Below, piece by piece: positions 6,637 to 9,680 of a DNA stretch of 9,680 bases. Made by a program: the position numbers and the translations under genes. The stretch is from Microbacteriaceae bacterium UBA4731 (GTDB taxonomy: Bacteria; Actinomycetota; Actinomycetes; Actinomycetales; Microbacteriaceae), in NCBI GenBank assembly GCA_002404115.1, contig DHJB01000073.1, forward strand, positions 1 to 9,680, written 5' to 3'. How positions within the stretch are numbered: position 1 is the stretch's first letter; every line of letters begins with the position of its first letter. The notes under the pieces were generated by a model. It was not told where the DNA came from. It made no database searches and was given only the letters and a program-made list of their open reading frames with translations.

Positions 6637-8156
6637 CGGACGGTCTCCGTTGCGTGGGTCGCTGCGAACATGATGGACTCTGCCGTGGCCTCGGCGCGCG
6701 AGAGTTCGGCGGTGATGTGACCCTCGCGAACCACGATGACCCGGTCGGCCATGCCGAGGATCTCCGGCAGCTCCGAGGAGATCATCAGGATTCCCAGCCC
6801 CTGGCCGGCGAGTTGGGAGAGCAGACGATGCACTTCGGACTTCGTTCCGACGTCGATGCCTCGGGTCGGCTCGTCGATGATGAGTACCTGCGGGTTTGTG
6901 GAGAGCCACTTGCTCAGCACCACCTTCTGCTGGTTTCCGCCGCTCAGGGTGCCGACCTCCGTATCCAACGCGCTGGTTTTGACCTCGAGTCGGCTCGCCC
7001 ATTCCTTGGCCGCACGGTTTTCGATCGCGGACGTGAGGAAGCCGTTGCGGCTCAGCTTGCGGCGTGTGGCCAGGGTGAGGTTGCGGGCGACGGAGGACTC
7101 GAGAACCAGTCCCTGTTTGCGACGATCCTCCGGTACCAGGGCGAGTCCGAGGTTCATGGCGGCCGTGGGGCTGAGCTTGGGAACGCGCTTGCCGCGCAGG
7201 GCAACCTGGCCGGAGTCGTAAGCGTCGATTCCGAAGACGGCCCGGACGATCTCGCTGCGGCCCGCTCCCACCAGGCCGGCCAGGCCGACGATTTCGCCGG
7301 AGCGGACGGTGAAGCTCACATCATGGAAGACGCCGACCGAGTTCAGGTCGGTGACCTCGAGCAGGACGTCGCCGATTTCCGCGACTTCCTTGGGGAAGAG
7401 GTCGGTAACGTCGCGCCCCACCATGCGTCGGACGATCTCGTCTACGTTCGTGTTTTCGATTGCGTCGGTTGAGATGTACTGGCCGTCGCGCATGACGGTG
7501 ATCGTGTCGCAGAGCGCGAAGACTTCGTCGAATCGGTGTGAGATGAAGACAAGGGCGCGGCCTTCGTCGCGCAGGTTCCGGGCTACGGCGAAGAGCCGGT
7601 CAACTTCAACCCCGCTGAGGGCCGCGGTTGGCTCATCCATGATCAACACCCGAGCATCCACCGAAATGGCTTTCGCTATCTCGATGATCTGCTGGTCGGC
7701 AATCGAGAGCCCCTCGGCCGGACGATCGGGATCGATGCGAACCGCGAGACGCTTGAACAACTCCAGCGCCTCCGCCCGCATCGCCTTGCGGTCGATTCTG
7801 CCGAAACGACGTGTGGGCTGGCGCCCCATGAAGATGTTCTCGGTCACCGACAGGTCGGGAAAGAGGGTCGGCTCCTGGTAAATCACGGCGATCCCCGCCG
7901 CCTTCGCTTCTGCCGTGGACTTGAAGTCGACGGGCTCCCCGCGGAGAAGGAATTCGCCGCTGTCGCGCTGGTACAGGCCCGCGACGATTTTGACGAGGGT
8001 GGACTTGCCGGCGCCGTTCTCCCCGACGAGTGCGTGGATGGAATTCATCTGCACCGTGAGGCTGGCGGATTTCAGGGCGACGACGGCACCAAACGATTTG
8101 GCGACCTCGCGAAGCTCGAGCGCAGCAGGACCGGCGCTCTGGGGGTTATCTGGCAT
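6633..8156 (-). CDS. rhaT: Rhamnose ABC transporter ATP-binding protein
   Basis: This 507-residue protein has two nucleotide-binding domains of the RbsA/XylG sugar type and powers RhaPQ from the cytosolic face. Domain 1 has Walker A GENGAGKST (45-53), Q-loop YQEP (93-96), signature LSIADQQ (150-156), Walker B VLIMDEP (170-176) and SHR (206-208). Domain 2 has a degenerate Walker A GLVGAGRSE (294-302, Arg in place of the usual Lys), signature LSGGNQQ (404-410) and Walker B VLIIDEP (424-430). The weakened second Walker A is normal for this family. ATG at 8156 is preferred: it gives the usual length and has GGATAGG upstream. An in-frame ATG at 8195 would add 13 residues of non-family sequence and has no ribosome site. 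First gene of the operon, divergent from the LacI gene. Confidence 0.95.
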   Translation of the reverse strand: MPDNPQSAGPAALELREVAKSFGAVVALKSASLTVQMNSIHALVGENGAGKSTLVKIVAGLYQRDSGEFLLRGEPVDFKSTAEAKAAGIAVIYQEPTLFPDLSVTENIFMGRQPTRRFGRIDRKAMRAEALELFKRLAVRIDPDRPAEGLSIADQQIIEIAKAISVDARVLIMDEPTAALSGVEVDRLFAVARNLRDEGRALVFISHRFDEVFALCDTITVMRDGQYISTDAIENTNVDEIVRRMVGRDVTDLFPKEVAEIGDVLLEVTDLNSVGVFHDVSFTVRSGEIVGLAGLVGAGRSEIVRAVFGIDAYDSGQVALRGKRVPKLSPTAAMNLGLALVPEDRRKQGLVLESSVARNLTLATRRKLSRNGFLTSAIENRAAKEWASRLEVKTSALDTEVGTLSGGNQQKVVLSKWLSTNPQVLIIDEPTRGIDVGTKSEVHRLLSQLAGQGLGILMISSELPEILGMADRVIVVREGHITAELSRAEATAESIMFAATHATETVR

Positions 8157-8207
8157 TCGACGGAACCTATCCTCTGCACTGAGGCAATGAAACATTTGCG
8201 TGTGGGA

Positions 8208-8223
8208 ATTGAATCGTTTTAAT
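8208..8223. promoter_or_regulatory. Candidate LacI-family operator (O1) downstream of the rhaT promoter
   Basis: ATTGAATCGTTTTAAT is a 16-bp palindrome with 6 of 8 pairs matched and a central CG, the geometry expected for LacI-family sites of the AA-N-CG-N-TT kind. The AT-rich block stands out from the GC-rich surroundings. It would fall about +10 to +25 relative to the start predicted from the promoter at 8240-8268, a classic repressing position. The divergent regulator is the likely ligand, an inference from adjacency. Confidence 0.55.
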
Positions 8224-8239
8224 AACTATGAACGAATGA

Positions 8240-8268
8240 ACTCTAGAACGAGGTTGAAGCGCCGTCAA
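8240..8268 (-). promoter_or_regulatory. Promoter of the rhaTPQSMID operon
   Basis: On the minus strand, TTGACG (8268-8263, 5 of 6 to the -35 consensus) and TAGAGT (8245-8240, 4 of 6 to the -10) are spaced exactly 17 bp apart. Transcription would begin near 8233, giving a leader of about 77 nt before the rhaT ATG. It is the best sigma-70-like match in the intergenic region for this direction. Confidence 0.6.
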
Positions 8269-8294
8269 GCCCGAATCGTCACTTTTTGATCACG

Positions 8295-8312
8295 GATTGA
8301 ATCCTTACAATC
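8295..8312 (+). promoter_or_regulatory. Candidate regulator promoter -10 box within a second operator-like repeat (O2)
   Basis: TACAAT at 8306-8311 matches the -10 consensus at 5 of 6 positions and faces the LacI gene; the -35 region (8284-8289, TTTTGA) is weak. GATTG (8295-8299) and CAATC (8308-8312) form a perfect 5-bp inverted repeat over the same box. It shares the 8-mer ATTGAATC with O1; the two centres are 88 bp apart, about 8.4 helical turns. This suggests autoregulation and perhaps looping, but O2 lacks the central CG, so binding by the same protein is uncertain. Confidence 0.4.
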
Positions 8313-8338
8313 GCTGCCGAATGTGCGATCATGCATAG

Positions 8339-8357
8339 AGGTGGGCTGGGCCCACCT
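8339..8357 (+). other. Leader hairpin of the LacI-family gene
   Basis: AGGTGGGC (8339-8346) and GCCCACCT (8350-8357) are a perfect 8-bp stem with a 3-nt loop TGG. It lies between the proposed transcription start near 8318 and the ribosome site GGGGAG at 8366-8371, so it would sit in the 5' leader. It leaves the ribosome site free, and no T-run follows. It may stabilise the leader or limit translation; no known riboswitch class is recognised. Confidence 0.4.
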
Positions 8358-8376
8358 GCGAAGACGGGGAGAAGAC

Positions 8377-9420
8377 GTGACAGTGAGTGTCCGGGAGGTC
8401 GCCGCCCTTGCCCGAGTGTCCGTCGGTACGGTCTCCAATGTGCTCAATCGCCCCGACAAGGTGTCGGCCGCAACGGTCGACCGCGTCCAATCGGCGATTG
8501 CCATGCTCGGCTTCGTCCGCAACGACGCCGCCCGCCAGCTTCGGGCCGGCCGCAGCCGCAGCATCGGACTCGTCGTGCTCGACGTGGCCAACCCGTTCTT
8601 CACCGACCTTGCCCGCGGCGCCGAGGACCGCGCCGCCGAAGAGGGCCTCACCGTGCTCCTCGGCAACAGCGACGAAACGATCGCGCGAGAGAACGCGTAC
8701 CTCGATCTGTTCGAGGAACAAAGGGTGCACGGGGTCCTGATCTCGCCGCTCGGGGACGTGGGTGAGCGGCTGATCCGCCTCCGTGCGCGCGGAACCCCGA
8801 CCGTGCTCGTCGACCGACAGACCGAGGACCGCGGCTTTTCCTCCGTCGCCGTCGACGACGTCGCCGGCGGCTACCTCGCCGCCGCCCACCTCGCCTCGAT
8901 CGGGCGCACCCACATCGCCTTCGTCGGCGGCCCGGCGACGATCCGCCAGGTCGTCGATCGTCTCGAGGGCGCGCGGAAGGCCGTCGCGGAGCATCCGGGC
9001 GTCTCGCTCGAGGTGATCGAAACGGATTCGCTGACCGTGCTGCAGGGGCGCGCGGCCGGCGAGCGGATCCTCGCGCTGCCGGCGTCCGAACGGCCCGACG
9101 CCGTGTTCGCCGCGAACGACCTGCTCGCTATGGGCGTGCTCCAGGCCCTCAACATGCTCGGCGACGTGCACGTGCCCGGCGACATCGCCCTGATCGGCTA
9201 CGACGACATCGCGTTCGCCGCGGCCGCCGTCGTGCCGATGTCGTCGATCCGGCAGCCCAGCGCGCTGATCGGCTACACGGCGGTTGACCTGTTGCTGCGC
9301 GAGGCCGCGGCCGGCGAGGGCTTCGAGCACGAGCAGATCGTGTTCCAGCCGGAACTCGTCGTTCGCGAATCGACCGGCGGCCCGCGGCTCGCCGCCGACG
9401 CCACCCTCCGCCGAGATTGA
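8377..9420 (+). CDS. LacI-family transcriptional regulator, probable rhamnose regulator
   Basis: This 347-residue DNA-binding protein probably represses the divergent rha operon and releases DNA when rhamnose or a catabolite binds. The helix-turn-helix is VSVREVAALARVSVGTVSNV (3-22), followed by LNRPDKVSAATVDRV and the hinge AARQLRAGRSRSIG (51-64), whose Leu normally inserts at a central CG. The sugar-binding core shows DVANPFFTDLARGAE (69-83), VDDVAGGYLAAAHL (159-172), FAANDLLAMGV (244-254) and IALIGYDDIAFA (270-281). GTG at 8377 is chosen: the fold begins right there and GGGGAG lies 5 nt upstream. An ATG at 8323 would start inside the promoter region without a ribosome site. The last three residues and stop lie in a 74-bp palindrome, and about 13 residues follow the usual family end (VVREST). 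The effector is inferred from context. Confidence 0.92.
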   Translation: MTVSVREVAALARVSVGTVSNVLNRPDKVSAATVDRVQSAIAMLGFVRNDAARQLRAGRSRSIGLVVLDVANPFFTDLARGAEDRAAEEGLTVLLGNSDETIARENAYLDLFEEQRVHGVLISPLGDVGERLIRLRARGTPTVLVDRQTEDRGFSSVAVDDVAGGYLAAAHLASIGRTHIAFVGGPATIRQVVDRLEGARKAVAEHPGVSLEVIETDSLTVLQGRAAGERILALPASERPDAVFAANDLLAMGVLQALNMLGDVHVPGDIALIGYDDIAFAAAAVVPMSSIRQPSALIGYTAVDLLLREAAAGEGFEHEQIVFQPELVVRESTGGPRLAADATLRRD

Positions 9421-9482
9421 CACTTCCGGTCGAGATTGCCCGGCACACCGGGGCATCTCGACCGCAACGGACAATCTCGGCG
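9409..9482. repeat. 74-bp imperfect palindrome overlapping the end of the LacI gene
   Basis: Both halves are about 35 nt and match in register. The outer arms CGCCGAGATTG (9409-9419) and CAATCTCGGCG (9472-9482) are perfect over 11 bp. A 7-nt unpaired block follows on each side. The inner arms 9427-9443 and 9448-9464 then pair over about 16 bp with one bulge on each side, around a CACA loop. The word CGAGATTG occurs twice in the left half. As RNA the inner stem alone could serve as a terminator for the LacI gene, though without a T-run. The two-tier design resembles REP-like or other small palindromic elements. No second copy is seen in this window. Confidence 0.6.
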
Positions 9483-9483
9483 C

Positions 9484-9661
9484 TCAACTAAGGATCGCAG
9501 CTTCTTCGGACAGCCTCGCTCCCTCGCGAACATCTTCGGTGTCGAGATGTGGGAGCGCTTCTCGTTCTACGGTATGCAGGGCATCCTGCGCCATCGTGCT
9601 CGGCGCCATGCTCGCCCTGATCGCGCGCCCGGTGCTGCGCCTGATGGGCGGCGTGCGCTAG
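9484..9661 (+). pseudogene. Remnant of a POT/PTR-family peptide transporter gene with a large internal deletion
   Basis: From about 9484, one frame reads [19 protein letters not shown] and then [16 protein letters not shown], ending near 9588. This is the conserved first segment of proton-dependent oligopeptide (DtpT-like) transporters, with the family's ExxERFxxYGM motif intact. At about 9588-9590 the frame shifts, and the next frame reads [23 protein letters not shown] followed by TAG at 9659-9661, which looks like the last helix and tail of the same family. Members are usually about 450-500 residues, so about 400 are missing from the middle. No credible start codon lies in frame: the stretch up to 9421 has no ATG or GTG and only a weak TTG at 9436, and upstream DNA is the 74-bp palindrome. 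The product cannot be functional. Confidence 0.8.
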
Positions 9662-9680
9662 CCCGAAGTTACGACGGCTT

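Noticed and set aside
6633..8156. Arg instead of Lys in the second Walker A of RhaT as possible inactivation
   Set aside because: A degenerate second ATP site (GAGRSE) is normal for RbsA/XylG-type sugar ATPases.
8157..8195. Extended rhaT start at 8195
   Set aside because: It adds 13 residues with no family match and has no ribosome site; the ATG at 8156 fits the family start.
8323..8376. ATG start for the LacI-family gene at 8323
   Set aside because: It would begin only about 12 bp after the -10 box, include the leader hairpin as coding sequence, and lacks a ribosome site; GTG at 8377 has GGGGAG and starts the helix-turn-helix directly.

Overview
The window is a high-GC segment, by eye clearly above 60 % G+C. 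Its strong GC third-codon bias, GTG start and gene set point to an actinobacterium, most plausibly Microbacteriaceae; the family is an inference from protein style only. It is almost entirely an L-rhamnose uptake and catabolism locus. Seven genes lie on the minus strand (about 8156 down to 1), and a LacI-family regulator is transcribed divergently on the plus strand.

Layout in transcription order on the minus strand: rhaT (sugar ABC ATPase, two nucleotide-binding domains), rhaP and rhaQ (two permeases, each joined to the previous gene by a 4-bp ATGA overlap), rhaS (sugar-binding lipoprotein), rhaM (L-rhamnose mutarotase), rhaI (L-rhamnose isomerase), and rhaD (a fused rhamnulose-1-phosphate aldolase / short-chain dehydrogenase) that runs off the left edge before its C-terminus. 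RhaSTPQ imports L-rhamnose, RhaM interconverts its anomers, RhaI makes L-rhamnulose, a kinase (RhaB, not in this window) would phosphorylate it, and RhaD would cleave the product to DHAP and L-lactaldehyde, which the dehydrogenase half would process.

Regulation: the 220-bp gap between rhaT and the LacI gene holds a good minus-strand promoter (TTGACG, 17 bp, TAGAGT). A CG-centred LacI-type palindrome lies just downstream of it, and a second inverted repeat covers a TACAAT box facing the regulator. Inside the operon there are strong RNA hairpins after rhaS (15-bp arms) and between rhaI and rhaD (16-bp arms), plus an inverted repeat with a possible internal promoter before rhaI. These could set separate levels for transport and catabolic genes.

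Right end (9409-9680): the last codons and stop of the LacI gene lie inside a 74-bp imperfect palindrome. Directly abutting it is a remnant of a POT-family peptide transporter gene. Only a near-N-terminal piece and the extreme C-terminal piece survive, joined out of frame, with everything between deleted and no start codon visible. This junction is the most unusual part of the window; the rest is a well-ordered version of a known pathway. Everywhere between genes the gaps are under 300 bases. I see no tRNA, rRNA, CRISPR array, IS element or phage gene.
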